DNA of 64,000 bases. It comes from Flavobacteriales bacterium (GTDB taxonomy: Bacteria; Bacteroidota; Bacteroidia; Flavobacteriales_D; Crocinitomicaceae). Where the stretch lies: contig CANHHA010000001.1 of NCBI GenBank assembly GCA_947460825.1, positions 62,001 to 126,000 of the forward strand, written 5' to 3'. Shown here one piece after another: positions 8,987-17,310 of the stretch (position 1 is the first letter of the stretch; every line of letters begins with the position of its first letter). A program made the position numbers and the translations under genes. A model generated the notes under the pieces. The model had not been told where the DNA came from. It searched no databases and was given only the letters and a program-made list of their open reading frames with translations.

Positions 8987-9505
8987 ATGCGAATTGTTTT
9001 AACTGAAACTGCAAGTTTGAAGAAAAGTGATTATACGAACGTGGTTCATGCGCAACAAGTAAGCCTTTACCGGTTTGCGTTGAATTTTTTGGGGTCCTCC
9101 GAGGATGCCAAGGACATCGTACAAGATGTTTTCGAAAAACTTTGGTTGAATGTCGATCGAATTGATCATGATAAGGTTAAAAGTTGGTTGTTTACATGTA
9201 CCCACCATGCGATGTTGAACTTCATTAAACGAAGAGCGCGTATTGACTACATGCAATCTATTCATCTTCAAGGGAACGCCCAAGTGGATTCTTTTGAATT
9301 TGAAAGTAACGAAATCATTGAACAAACGGTCGGTATGTTACCCCCGTTGCAAAAGAGCATTTTGTTGATGCGTGATTTAGAGGGCTACTCCTATGAAGAA
9401 ATTGGAGGCATGCTTAATCTAAATCCGTCTCAAGTAAAAGTGTACTTGTTTCGCGCAAGGGGAAAGGTAAAGAATCAGTTAAAAACCGTTCATTATTTCG
9501 CTTGA
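8987..9505 (+). CDS. ECF-type RNA polymerase sigma factor
   Basis: This 172-residue sigma-70 family protein has region 2 (AKDIVQDVFEKLWLN, residues 41-55) and region 4 (YSYEEIGGMLNLNPSQVKVY, residues 134-153), and no regions 1 or 3. That is the ECF layout. The ATG at 8987 is preferred over an in-frame TTG at 8948, because the TTG lies within a -7 promoter box. Its stop codon overlaps the TTG start of the next gene (TTGA), so the sigma factor and its membrane partner should be made together. Target promoters are unknown. Confidence 0.9.
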   Translation: MRIVLTETASLKKSDYTNVVHAQQVSLYRFALNFLGSSEDAKDIVQDVFEKLWLNVDRIDHDKVKSWLFTCTHHAMLNFIKRRARIDYMQSIHLQGNAQVDSFEFESNEIIEQTVGMLPPLQKSILLMRDLEGYSYEEIGGMLNLNPSQVKVYLFRARGKVKNQLKTVHYFA

Positions 9506-11163
9506 ATTCTCCAAACCACGAAAATATAGATCAATGGCTTTTCGATTTAATCGAAGGCAACCTTTCTGAGTCGAAGGAACAAGAATTGCGTATTTTCCTT
9601 TTACTCAATCCGGAATACGAAGCAGACTTAGAGGCTTGGGAAAAATCACGAGTTACGTTTCCGATCATCGATTCAGAAATGGTCTCTTCCTTCAATTTTG
9701 GAGTAAAGGAAGAACCCGAAAAAAGAAAAAAACGTCCCCTTGGTTTCTGGTTGCTTTCCGCTACAACCTCCGTCATGTTGATTTTCGGTTTAGTATATTT
9801 TGGTAATTCATTCAATGCTACGTCTAATAAACAGTCTCAGAAACAACTCATTGCAAATAAGGATTTCCCCAGAATGGTTCAAACCATTCAGCCGCGTAAC
9901 AAAAGTTCGCACGCATCGTATGCCCGAGCCAACTCTTCGAATCAACAACACTGGCTAAATTCTAATCCCTTGACGAAAAAGTTACATCGTTCGAACAATT
10001 ATAATTCAAACACAGCGTTTTTCGATCCGAATCAAGCTTTTGACTTGTTAGCAAAGGAACCTTCAACATTGAATCGCATCGACCGGATTGAATTGAACAC
10101 CCCGAAATCGAGTTTAATCATTCAGACCAATACCCAATTGCTTAAGGTCCAAGAAACCACCTCCAAGCAGGAGATTAAACGAAGAAGTAAACTTACACTT
10201 CCTACTTTGCACCTTAGTAAAAACTCCATCTTAGGGAAGTATCTCAGAAAAGAAACTAGCAGCGCTACGCTTAAAGACCGTGTTTTTGTAATACAGGAAA
10301 AAAGTCATCTAGACATTGCTGAGGCATTTGTAGGCAATCGATCGCAAACCCGTTTTCAAACCATGAGCACTGCACGCTGGATTGGTACAGGAAACCAAAA
10401 ACTAAGTCAACAAATTTCGGTTGATGGATATTCCAGAAATCTACGAAGCGGATTCGGAGTGCTTGCAAACTATTCGGATTTTGGGAATAATACCATTCAA
10501 GATTGGAATGTACGATTGATTTATTCTCCGAAAGTCGCACTTGGTAGATTCATATTGATTGAGCCTTCAATTTCTTATGTAGTGGGTCAAAAATCGATTA
10601 ATTCAACCAAAGCCATCAATCATTCTACCTTTGAATACCACAGTAATCAATTAGAGCAATTCAATTATGACCTCAATAAACCCATTGGAAACGCTTTGTA
10701 TTACCGAGATTTAAACGCTGGAGTAAACATGAATCTAGGACCTGTTTTTGTAGGGGTGAACACACAAAACATCCTTAGGCATCAGGACAACATCCACACG
10801 AATAAATTTGATACTATCGACAGATCGCATCAACAAACCAACCTATACATTGGAACAGATTTTTCTGCGAAAAAAGGTAAAATCATGTTTTCCCCTATGC
10901 TTTCTCATTCCATCGTTCAAGGCAAGCAATTCACCCAACTTGGTGCAAGTATTCAACTCGGCAATATGGTACTTGGTGGTAATTATGGCTCAAATTCATC
11001 AGTTGGGGCATTATTAGGATACCAATCAAAAAACTTTTCAATAATGGCGCAAAGCTTTAAAACAAAGCCATTAACAAGCATTGAACCGCAATTTATGCAT
11101 CAATTAACTGTAAGATTTAATACTAATATTAGTCGAAAAACAAGACGTTATTTATATTTGTAA
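9502..11163 (+). CDS. Two-membrane anti-sigma factor with PorP/SprF-like barrel (Dma-like)
   Basis: This 553-residue protein joins two kinds of domain. Residues 1-75 are an acidic, helical anti-sigma-like segment (DQWLFDLIEGNLS, then LLLNPEYEADLEAWEKS). A basic KRKKR patch precedes a single membrane helix (about 80-101), giving a cytoplasmic N-terminus. Residues 105-270 are low-complexity and rich in N, S, Q and K, like a periplasm-spanning tether. From about 275 to the end it has alternating beta-strand patterns resembling PorP/SprF barrels. This matches the dual membrane-spanning anti-sigma (Dma) proteins described in Bacteroides thetaiotaomicron. The start is TTG; the anti-sigma segment requires it. 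It should bind the sigma factor encoded just upstream and report outer membrane state. Confidence 0.75.
   Translation: MNSPNHENIDQWLFDLIEGNLSESKEQELRIFLLLNPEYEADLEAWEKSRVTFPIIDSEMVSSFNFGVKEEPEKRKKRPLGFWLLSATTSVMLIFGLVYFGNSFNATSNKQSQKQLIANKDFPRMVQTIQPRNKSSHASYARANSSNQQHWLNSNPLTKKLHRSNNYNSNTAFFDPNQAFDLLAKEPSTLNRIDRIELNTPKSSLIIQTNTQLLKVQETTSKQEIKRRSKLTLPTLHLSKNSILGKYLRKETSSATLKDRVFVIQEKSHLDIAEAFVGNRSQTRFQTMSTARWIGTGNQKLSQQISVDGYSRNLRSGFGVLANYSDFGNNTIQDWNVRLIYSPKVALGRFILIEPSISYVVGQKSINSTKAINHSTFEYHSNQLEQFNYDLNKPIGNALYYRDLNAGVNMNLGPVFVGVNTQNILRHQDNIHTNKFDTIDRSHQQTNLYIGTDFSAKKGKIMFSPMLSHSIVQGKQFTQLGASIQLGNMVLGGNYGSNSSVGALLGYQSKNFSIMAQSFKTKPLTSIEPQFMHQLTVRFNTNISRKTRRYLYL
11153..11160 (+). promoter_or_regulatory. 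Possible -7 box ahead of the porP-like gene
   Basis: TATATTTG lies inside the last codons of the preceding gene and ends 5 bases before the ATG at 11166. It would give a leaderless transcript. It overlaps the codons for the final Tyr-Leu, so chance is possible. Confidence 0.3.
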
Positions 11164-11165
11164 CT

Positions 11166-12131
11166 ATGAACATGAAAAAAATCATCTTTTTGGCCTTGCT
11201 TTCTATTGTTTCTGTGGACGTAATGGCGCAAGATCCAACCTTTACTCAGTTCTATTCGAACCCGATTTATTTGAATCCTGCCCTTGCAGGCTCAACTGGA
11301 TGTCCGCGTGTTTCCATGAACTACAGAAATGAGTGGCCGCAGCTAACCGGTAACTACATTACCTACAGTTTGGCTTACGATAGCTATGTAAAAAGCATCT
11401 CTGGAGGTCTCGGATTTATTGCGACGCACGACCAGCAAGGACGCGGTACGATTTCTACAACGATGGTAGGTGCCATCTATTCGTACAACCTGCGTGTAAA
11501 CCGGAAGTTTTCGATGATGTTTGGTGCAAGAGCAGCCTATTATCAAAAATACTTAGATTGGAGTAAATTAACGTTTGGCGACATGATTGATCCGCGTCGT
11601 GGGTTCATTTATCAAACGGGAGATGTTCCTCGCGGAAATGGAAGACGAGGTTATTTTGATGCTTCTGCTGGTTTCGTAGGTTACACGGACATCTTTTACT
11701 TCGGCGGCGCCATCCACCATTTGAATACTCCAGATGAATCAATGATTTTAGGAACAAGTAAACTTCCCATGCGATTTACAGGTCATGCAGGGGCGAACAT
11801 AAAATTGGGAAGAAACAAATTTTCTAACTCAACCTCCATCATGCCGAATATCATCTATCAATACCAAAACGGTTTTCAAGAGTTAAACATTGGTACATAC
11901 ATCAAATATGAAAACTTTACGGCCGGTGTTTGGTATAGAAATCGGGATGCATTTATTTTATGCTTAGGCATTTCAACCCCTAAATTTAAGGTAGGATATT
12001 CTTACGATATAACGGTATCAAAACTTGGCAACGGAGTTTCTGGTGGTTCCCATGAAGTTTCCTTAGGGTTTAACTTTGCATGTAAAAAGAAACCGAAGAA
12101 CTTTAGAAAAATTAGCTGTCCTTCGTTCTAA
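11166..12131 (+). CDS. Type IX secretion membrane protein, PorP/SprF family
   Basis: This 321-residue outer membrane protein has a signal peptide (cut after A21 of VMAQ) and the PorP/SprF opening QDPTFTQFYSNPIYLNPALAG. Strands such as GGLGFIATHDQQG and FGARAAYYQK follow. PorP/SprF proteins anchor type IX secreted adhesins or attach to the secretion and gliding machinery. It follows the anti-sigma/barrel fusion by 2 bases, so all three genes appear to form one unit. It has no partner SprB-like adhesin gene beside it, unlike many sprF genes. It may be a target of the sigma factor, or the partner or homologous competitor of the fused barrel. Confidence 0.9.
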   Translation: MNMKKIIFLALLSIVSVDVMAQDPTFTQFYSNPIYLNPALAGSTGCPRVSMNYRNEWPQLTGNYITYSLAYDSYVKSISGGLGFIATHDQQGRGTISTTMVGAIYSYNLRVNRKFSMMFGARAAYYQKYLDWSKLTFGDMIDPRRGFIYQTGDVPRGNGRRGYFDASAGFVGYTDIFYFGGAIHHLNTPDESMILGTSKLPMRFTGHAGANIKLGRNKFSNSTSIMPNIIYQYQNGFQELNIGTYIKYENFTAGVWYRNRDAFILCLGISTPKFKVGYSYDITVSKLGNGVSGGSHEVSLGFNFACKKKPKNFRKISCPSF

Positions 12132-13738
12132 TATTCCGCGGAATCAAACCGTAGCATCCCTCTAACGTAGGTAGCCAATGAAAGGTTATTCGCTGGAATG
12201 CTATTCTGTGTAATTGGTTTCTCACAGATAAAAAACGTAGCTTCCATCCCCTGAATGAGCATCCCGCGTTTTGTTTCGCTAAACGCTGCGAATTGTGGCC
12301 AAATCGTCATTCCTTTCAAGGCTGTATTTAAATCCAAGGCTTCCTTTACCAAATACCCATTTAACGGTTTATTTTCCGAATTAACGCGAAGCACTGCAGC
12401 CCTTAGTGTTAGAAAAGGATTTATTTGTTCTACCGGGAAATCTGTACCTAAGGCCAACATTCCGAATTGATTATACAACGATTGATACGCATAAGCTCCC
12501 TTTAACCGTTCTTTTCCTAGGCGACGTTCTGCCCAATCATGATCAGAAGTAGCATGTGTTGGTTGTACGGAAGGAAAAACTGCATACGTTCCGAACAGAT
12601 ACATATCCGAGGGGTCAACCACTTGTGCATGCTCAATCCTCCATCGGTGATCTGGATTTTGCTCAAAAGCGCGCTTATACCCATTCAACACCAGTTGATT
12701 TCCTTGATCTCCAATGGCATGGGTATTGAGTTGGTAGTCTAATGCTAACGAACGTTCAATCCACAATGACAATCCTTCGCTACTAGTCAGTTGTTGTCCT
12801 GAAAACCCTTTCATGTCTGCATAAGGGGCCTTTAATAGCGCACCCCGCGAACCCAAAGCGCCATCCATATACAGTTTAAAACTGCGAATGCTTAAATTCT
12901 TATAGACCATGTGACCGTGCTTTTTGGCATATAGATAATTCTCTTCGTTCGCCGTGAGCATGGCATAGATGTCCAAGGAAAGTTTATCTTGCTCCACCAT
13001 ATGCTTGAGCAATGCTACTTGCCAGCGAAGCAGTCCTGCTTCATGAACACCTGTGACGCCAAATGCATAGAGTTTCTTTTGAATCTTCAACAACTCTTCC
13101 GCGTATTCCTTTTCAGAAAAATCCAGCATTTTCGCTTCAGGAATCGACATTTCGTTATCGATGAACAAACCGGTTTCAAAAGGGCCGTCTAATACTAATG
13201 TTTTGCATGGTCTAATGGTAGTTAGTAGGGCTTCATTGACCAGCAAGGCATGCCCATCAATCCGATATAGCGCCACGGGAATTGTGGGAAACGCCTTAGA
13301 AATTATTTCCTTGGTTGGCATCTGGTCGTCTTTCCAACGCGTTTGGTCCAACCCTCTTCCGATGACAAATGTGCGTTTCTTTTGCTTTAGATAGGCCTTA
13401 ATTCGATTGACCACCTCCTCCATAGACTTACAATCGGTTAAATCAACGCCGAGATTTTGTTTCGCCAAAGAAAACATGTGCGTATGAGCGTCGGTAAAAC
13501 CGGGATAAATATCTTTCTGTTTGGCATCCACCTCTTGATCTGCATGATACTTATTCAATATTTGTCGTTCCGGACCCACCTCTACAATGATGCCATCCCG
13601 AATTGCCATGGCGTCCTCGATGGTATTCTGATCATCCATGCAATGAATTTTTGCATTATAGACCACAAGATCTACCTTAACCCCTTTCATACAGCTTGCT
13701 GTTGCTAAAAAAAGCAACATAAATAGACTAAGTTTCAT
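12128..13738 (-). CDS. Amidohydrolase lipoprotein (YtcJ-like)
   Basis: This is a metal-dependent amidohydrolase of 536 residues. Zinc-binding motifs are visible: DAHTHM early, then HAIGDQGN, RIEHAQ and GTDFPVEQ. The substrate is unknown, as for most YtcJ-like proteins. The start is taken at 13738 because MKLSLFMLLFLATASC is a lipoprotein signal with a lipobox cysteine at residue 16. A longer frame to 13816 would overlap the TamL gene and bury the signal. It follows the TamL gene by 10 bases and may share its transcript. The 3' end overlaps the porP-like gene tail to tail by 4 bases. Confidence 0.85.
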   Translation of the reverse strand: MKLSLFMLLFLATASCMKGVKVDLVVYNAKIHCMDDQNTIEDAMAIRDGIIVEVGPERQILNKYHADQEVDAKQKDIYPGFTDAHTHMFSLAKQNLGVDLTDCKSMEEVVNRIKAYLKQKKRTFVIGRGLDQTRWKDDQMPTKEIISKAFPTIPVALYRIDGHALLVNEALLTTIRPCKTLVLDGPFETGLFIDNEMSIPEAKMLDFSEKEYAEELLKIQKKLYAFGVTGVHEAGLLRWQVALLKHMVEQDKLSLDIYAMLTANEENYLYAKKHGHMVYKNLSIRSFKLYMDGALGSRGALLKAPYADMKGFSGQQLTSSEGLSLWIERSLALDYQLNTHAIGDQGNQLVLNGYKRAFEQNPDHRWRIEHAQVVDPSDMYLFGTYAVFPSVQPTHATSDHDWAERRLGKERLKGAYAYQSLYNQFGMLALGTDFPVEQINPFLTLRAAVLRVNSENKPLNGYLVKEALDLNTALKGMTIWPQFAAFSETKRGMLIQGMEATFFICEKPITQNSIPANNLSLATYVRGMLRFDSAEY

Positions 13739-13748
13739 AGGGACATAA

Positions 13749-16493
13749 TTAAAATGGTAAGCCAATTCCAAAATTAAGGGACGGCAAGAAAGGCCTTGGT
13801 AATTTTTCTTTACCACCGGTTAATTGCTCCTCTAGGGTCCCTGTAATGCCATAATACGCTGCGCCTTCGAGGTAGTATGCATTTCGGCTTTGAAACACCC
13901 AACGCGCCTTATCAGGCAGCGCAGGATTACACAGTGGGAATCCTAGGTCGAAACGCACAAGGAAAAATCCCAAATCAATGCGTAAGCCCGTTCCAATGGA
14001 AAGTGCTAACTGTTTATAAAAATCTGATGAAAAGGTAGCTCCTACGCGATTCTCATCATCGTTTGTTGTCCAAATATTTCCAAAATCAGCAAAAAGAACC
14101 GATTTCAACATTTGACTCATAGAAAATCGAAACTCAATGGAACCTCCGATACGGATATCCCCTATCTGAGTTGCCGTTCCGGTTGAATCCAAATAACTTT
14201 TATACCTTCCCGGACCTAGCAACCTTGCCTTCCATCCGCGGTTATCGTTGGCGCCTCCGGCAAAAAAACTATAATCATAAGGCATGGAAGTTGTCGAATT
14301 GCCGTAAGGCAAACCAAACCCTGCCATGAACTTTCCAGCCAGCTGTAGTGATGAGTTAAAGCGCTTCGTTAACACCAATTGATTATCATTTCGGATAAAT
14401 TCAGCAAAGACATTGCCATAAAATGTATGTTGGCCTCCACTAATGGTATCCGCGTTTTTTGTTAGAAAGGCAAGGGTGTTTCCCGCGAGTGAAACGGAAC
14501 TGGTCAAGTTAATATCCATGCTCGTTATGCGGGAAGAATGTCCTTCATCCGCCACATAATCTTTATTAACATTGGAAAATTCGAATTGAAATTTAAAATC
14601 CTCCCAAATTAGCTGATTGCTGTAGGAATTTCTCAAAAACAAATCGCTCAAGGTGTTAATTTGATTCTGAAAGGCATCTGAATTGTCGAATTGAACAAAC
14701 TTTATAGTTGATGCAAATGGCAAACCAAAGGTAAATACTTGCGTTTTATCGACCTTCCAACGCCATGTATAATTCATTTGAAATACGCGTCGCGAAAAAA
14801 TATCACGTCGTTCAAAATTCAATCCTGCACCAATTACTGTAATCGGCTTTTGACGTTTTGATAACAACCATACAGGAGATGGAAAAAGACCTGGAATTTC
14901 TATTTTAACGCTGGGACCGAACTCCAGGGTGTTAAATGCCCTTCCACCAGTTGTACCATCGTCGAATACGATCGGTTGAGATTCAAAACCCCCTCCAAGC
15001 GTAAACGTAAACTTCTCACCCCCTCGAAACACATTATTGTTGACGTAATTCATCGAAGCATTCACTCCTAATAAACCAAAGGATGAAGTAAAGCGTGGCT
15101 CAAAGGAAAAGGATTGTTTCTTTTTGGGAACCAAAAAATAATGAACATTCACCTGATTTATTCCTGGAACCTCATAAAAAACAGGCTTAATCGTAGTAAA
15201 AAGATTCAATTGACTTAAATACTGATAACTTCTTTCTAGATACTTATCCTTGAAATAATTGGTGGGTTCCAGGTAATTTTGAAGCTCTAATAAATGGGGT
15301 TTGACACTGGGTTTGTCGCCATTGAAATGGACGTCAACCATTCGAAATGGATTTAAATCATGTTTCGTCAGCTTAAATCGTTTAATGGCTTTTTTATCAC
15401 AGGTCAACTTTCTGTATGCATATTCCTCCGTGGTAGCCAAGAAGGAAGATTCTAATGCATCTTTAGAAGAATTGACATTCTTTTGAGTTAAATAAGTCTT
15501 GAATGGTATATCGATTCGATTGGTATCACTTAAATGGAAGATGACTTTATTTACATAATAATCTTTAAATGCAACGGTAACGAAGCTATCAGAAATACTA
15601 CCGTGAGGTATACGTCGTGGCAAAAACTCAAGTCCCAAGATTACCGACTTTTTTTGCGCATTGGTATCCGCTAAGAACCGAATATTCGAATTTGTAAATC
15701 CAAACAATGCCATGTCTCTCATTTCTCGAGCAACCAACTCACTATGGATTCTCAGCATATCTTCATCAAGTGTATGATTTAACAAGGGGTGCTCACCCGT
15801 CGCTTTAACTTGACGAGCTACATACGAATTATAAAGGCTGGTTATCTTGCTGGGTCCCTTCAAATAAATTGAATCAATGATATAGGGTTTTCCTGCATTG
15901 ACAAGAAAGGTCACGGTCGCTGTTCGTTTTCGATAATCCTTTTGAATTTCAGCCTGAACCAACGCTTCATAATATCCTTTTTTTCGCAATAAAATCCCGA
16001 GTTGCTCGATAGACTTAACGTACAAATTAGTATCAAAAATTACTGGTTTTTCACCGTATTTGAATTTCAACCACTCGCGAAAAAATCTTCGAGGATGCTC
16101 TATATCTTTCATCGGAATAATCTTTTCCGTGTAATAATCACGCCCCTTCTCCCTAGCGCTATTCACTCGCTTTTGATTGATTCGATTCATGTTATCTATA
16201 TTCTGCTGATTCTTAGCCAGCAGTTCTTCATTTTTTCGCTGACGTTTCGATGCCACCTTAGAGGAATCAACGCTATTAAAAAGGGAGAGCCTAAATGGCA
16301 GCCCAATTAATTTTTGGTTCGGTTGCTGGCGAATTACCCCTTCTAAATCAGTAGTTGTGAGGGTTCCCCCGCTTTTTTGTAATTTCACCGCGTTATCTTG
16401 CAATAAATAAAATCCCTTGGGGACATTTTTTGAAATCTGACAACTGAATAGAACAGCCAAAAAACAGCAAGAAAAAAAGAATTTATTTACCAT
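13749..16493 (-). CDS. tamL: TamL-type lipoprotein Omp85 (BamA/TamA family)
   Basis: This 914-residue protein begins with a lipoprotein signal (FFFSCCFLAVLFSC, cysteine 18), a periplasmic region with POTRA-like segments, and a C-terminal 16-strand Omp85 barrel ending in FLPSLNFGIGLPF. The stretch FFAGGANDNRGW contains the Omp85 RGW-type lock motif. Bacteroidota replace TamA with this lipidated form, TamL, which works with TamB in outer membrane protein biogenesis. The ATG at 16493 is chosen because it starts the signal peptide; an extension to 16523 would overlap the divergent methyltransferase gene. Its position beside a SpoU methyltransferase gene is common in this phylum. No tamB is seen here. 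Confidence 0.88.
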   Translation of the reverse strand: MVNKFFFSCCFLAVLFSCQISKNVPKGFYLLQDNAVKLQKSGGTLTTTDLEGVIRQQPNQKLIGLPFRLSLFNSVDSSKVASKRQRKNEELLAKNQQNIDNMNRINQKRVNSAREKGRDYYTEKIIPMKDIEHPRRFFREWLKFKYGEKPVIFDTNLYVKSIEQLGILLRKKGYYEALVQAEIQKDYRKRTATVTFLVNAGKPYIIDSIYLKGPSKITSLYNSYVARQVKATGEHPLLNHTLDEDMLRIHSELVAREMRDMALFGFTNSNIRFLADTNAQKKSVILGLEFLPRRIPHGSISDSFVTVAFKDYYVNKVIFHLSDTNRIDIPFKTYLTQKNVNSSKDALESSFLATTEEYAYRKLTCDKKAIKRFKLTKHDLNPFRMVDVHFNGDKPSVKPHLLELQNYLEPTNYFKDKYLERSYQYLSQLNLFTTIKPVFYEVPGINQVNVHYFLVPKKKQSFSFEPRFTSSFGLLGVNASMNYVNNNVFRGGEKFTFTLGGGFESQPIVFDDGTTGGRAFNTLEFGPSVKIEIPGLFPSPVWLLSKRQKPITVIGAGLNFERRDIFSRRVFQMNYTWRWKVDKTQVFTFGLPFASTIKFVQFDNSDAFQNQINTLSDLFLRNSYSNQLIWEDFKFQFEFSNVNKDYVADEGHSSRITSMDINLTSSVSLAGNTLAFLTKNADTISGGQHTFYGNVFAEFIRNDNQLVLTKRFNSSLQLAGKFMAGFGLPYGNSTTSMPYDYSFFAGGANDNRGWKARLLGPGRYKSYLDSTGTATQIGDIRIGGSIEFRFSMSQMLKSVLFADFGNIWTTNDDENRVGATFSSDFYKQLALSIGTGLRIDLGFFLVRFDLGFPLCNPALPDKARWVFQSRNAYYLEGAAYYGITGTLEEQLTGGKEKLPRPFLPSLNFGIGLPF

Positions 16494-16501
16494 GGGTCCT
16501 A

Positions 16502-16509
16502 CAAAATTA
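16502..16509 (-). promoter_or_regulatory. -7 box for the tamL-like gene
   Basis: TAATTTTG on the minus strand matches TAnnTTTG. It ends 8 bases before the ATG at 16493, which predicts an almost leaderless mRNA. It lies in the 29-base gap between divergent genes. Confidence 0.45.
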
Positions 16510-16522
16510 AGAATTTCAAGCA

Positions 16523-17257
16523 ATGGAAAAGCTTACTTCAACAGATATTAAGTGGATTCGTTCACTGCATGATAAATCAGCAAGAAAAGCGGAAGGTTGT
16601 TTTATCGTAGAAGGTCGGAAATTGGTAACAGAATGCTTGCATCAACAGCGTTTTGAGTTGGTCATGATCGTTACCGACTCAAACCTGCCCGATGAATTTG
16701 ATCAGCTCGCATCGTGTCCGATTAAGTCATGCTCGCCCAAAGAATTACAGCGAATCTCGACATTTAAGAACGCATCCTATATATTGGCCGTGCTTCGCTA
16801 CCCTACGGTCACTGCTCCTATAATCGCCAAACGGTTGATTTGTTTGGATAATATTCAAGATCCTGGCAATTTAGGTACCATAATACGAATTGCGGATTGG
16901 TTTGGTATTCAGGATATTGTTGCCTCAGAACAGACTGTGGATTGTTTTAACTCCAAAACCATCCAGGCGAGCATGGGCAGTATATTTCGAGTATCCGTAA
17001 CCTACACCAACTTAAGTGAATTCCTAAAGTCGACCTCCTTGCCAATCTATGGCGCGATGATGGATGGGACCTCTATTCAAGAGATGACGATGGAAACAGA
17101 AAGCATATTAGTTATCGGAAGCGAAGGAAATGGGATATCTCCTGACCTAATCCCATACCTCACCCAACACATTTCAATCCCACGTTTTGGTGGGGCGGAA
17201 TCGTTAAATGCTGCAGTTGCCTGCGGGATTTTGGTCGCAAAATGGAATAGATTATAA
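16523..17257 (+). CDS. SpoU/TrmH-family RNA 2'-O-methyltransferase
   Basis: This 244-residue SPOUT methyltransferase has all three SpoU motifs. They are NIQDPGNLGTIIRIADWFG (the asparagine and arginine at the active site), VIGSEGNGIS, and SLNAAVACGILVAKW forming the knotted S-adenosylmethionine site. The N-terminal 90 residues are the substrate-binding L30e-like domain (VEGRKLVTE). It should methylate a ribose in rRNA or tRNA; the exact nucleotide cannot be told. It is divergent from the TamL gene, with a 29-base spacer. Confidence 0.92.
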   Translation: MEKLTSTDIKWIRSLHDKSARKAEGCFIVEGRKLVTECLHQQRFELVMIVTDSNLPDEFDQLASCPIKSCSPKELQRISTFKNASYILAVLRYPTVTAPIIAKRLICLDNIQDPGNLGTIIRIADWFGIQDIVASEQTVDCFNSKTIQASMGSIFRVSVTYTNLSEFLKSTSLPIYGAMMDGTSIQEMTMETESILVIGSEGNGISPDLIPYLTQHISIPRFGGAESLNAAVACGILVAKWNRL

Positions 17258-17286
17258 AAAGTGATTGGATTTCCCTAAAAGGAATG

Positions 17287-17294
17287 TAAATTTG
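17287..17294 (+). promoter_or_regulatory. -7 box for the helicase gene
   Basis: TAAATTTG matches TAnnTTTG and lies 16 bases upstream of the ATG at 17311, leaving a short leader of about 10 bases. Confidence 0.5.
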
Positions 17295-17310
17295 CGCTAT
17301 TACGCCCTAC

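Noticed and set aside
13739-13816. 26-residue extension of the amidohydrolase
   Set aside because: It would overlap the end of the TamL gene and move the lipoprotein signal away from the N-terminus.
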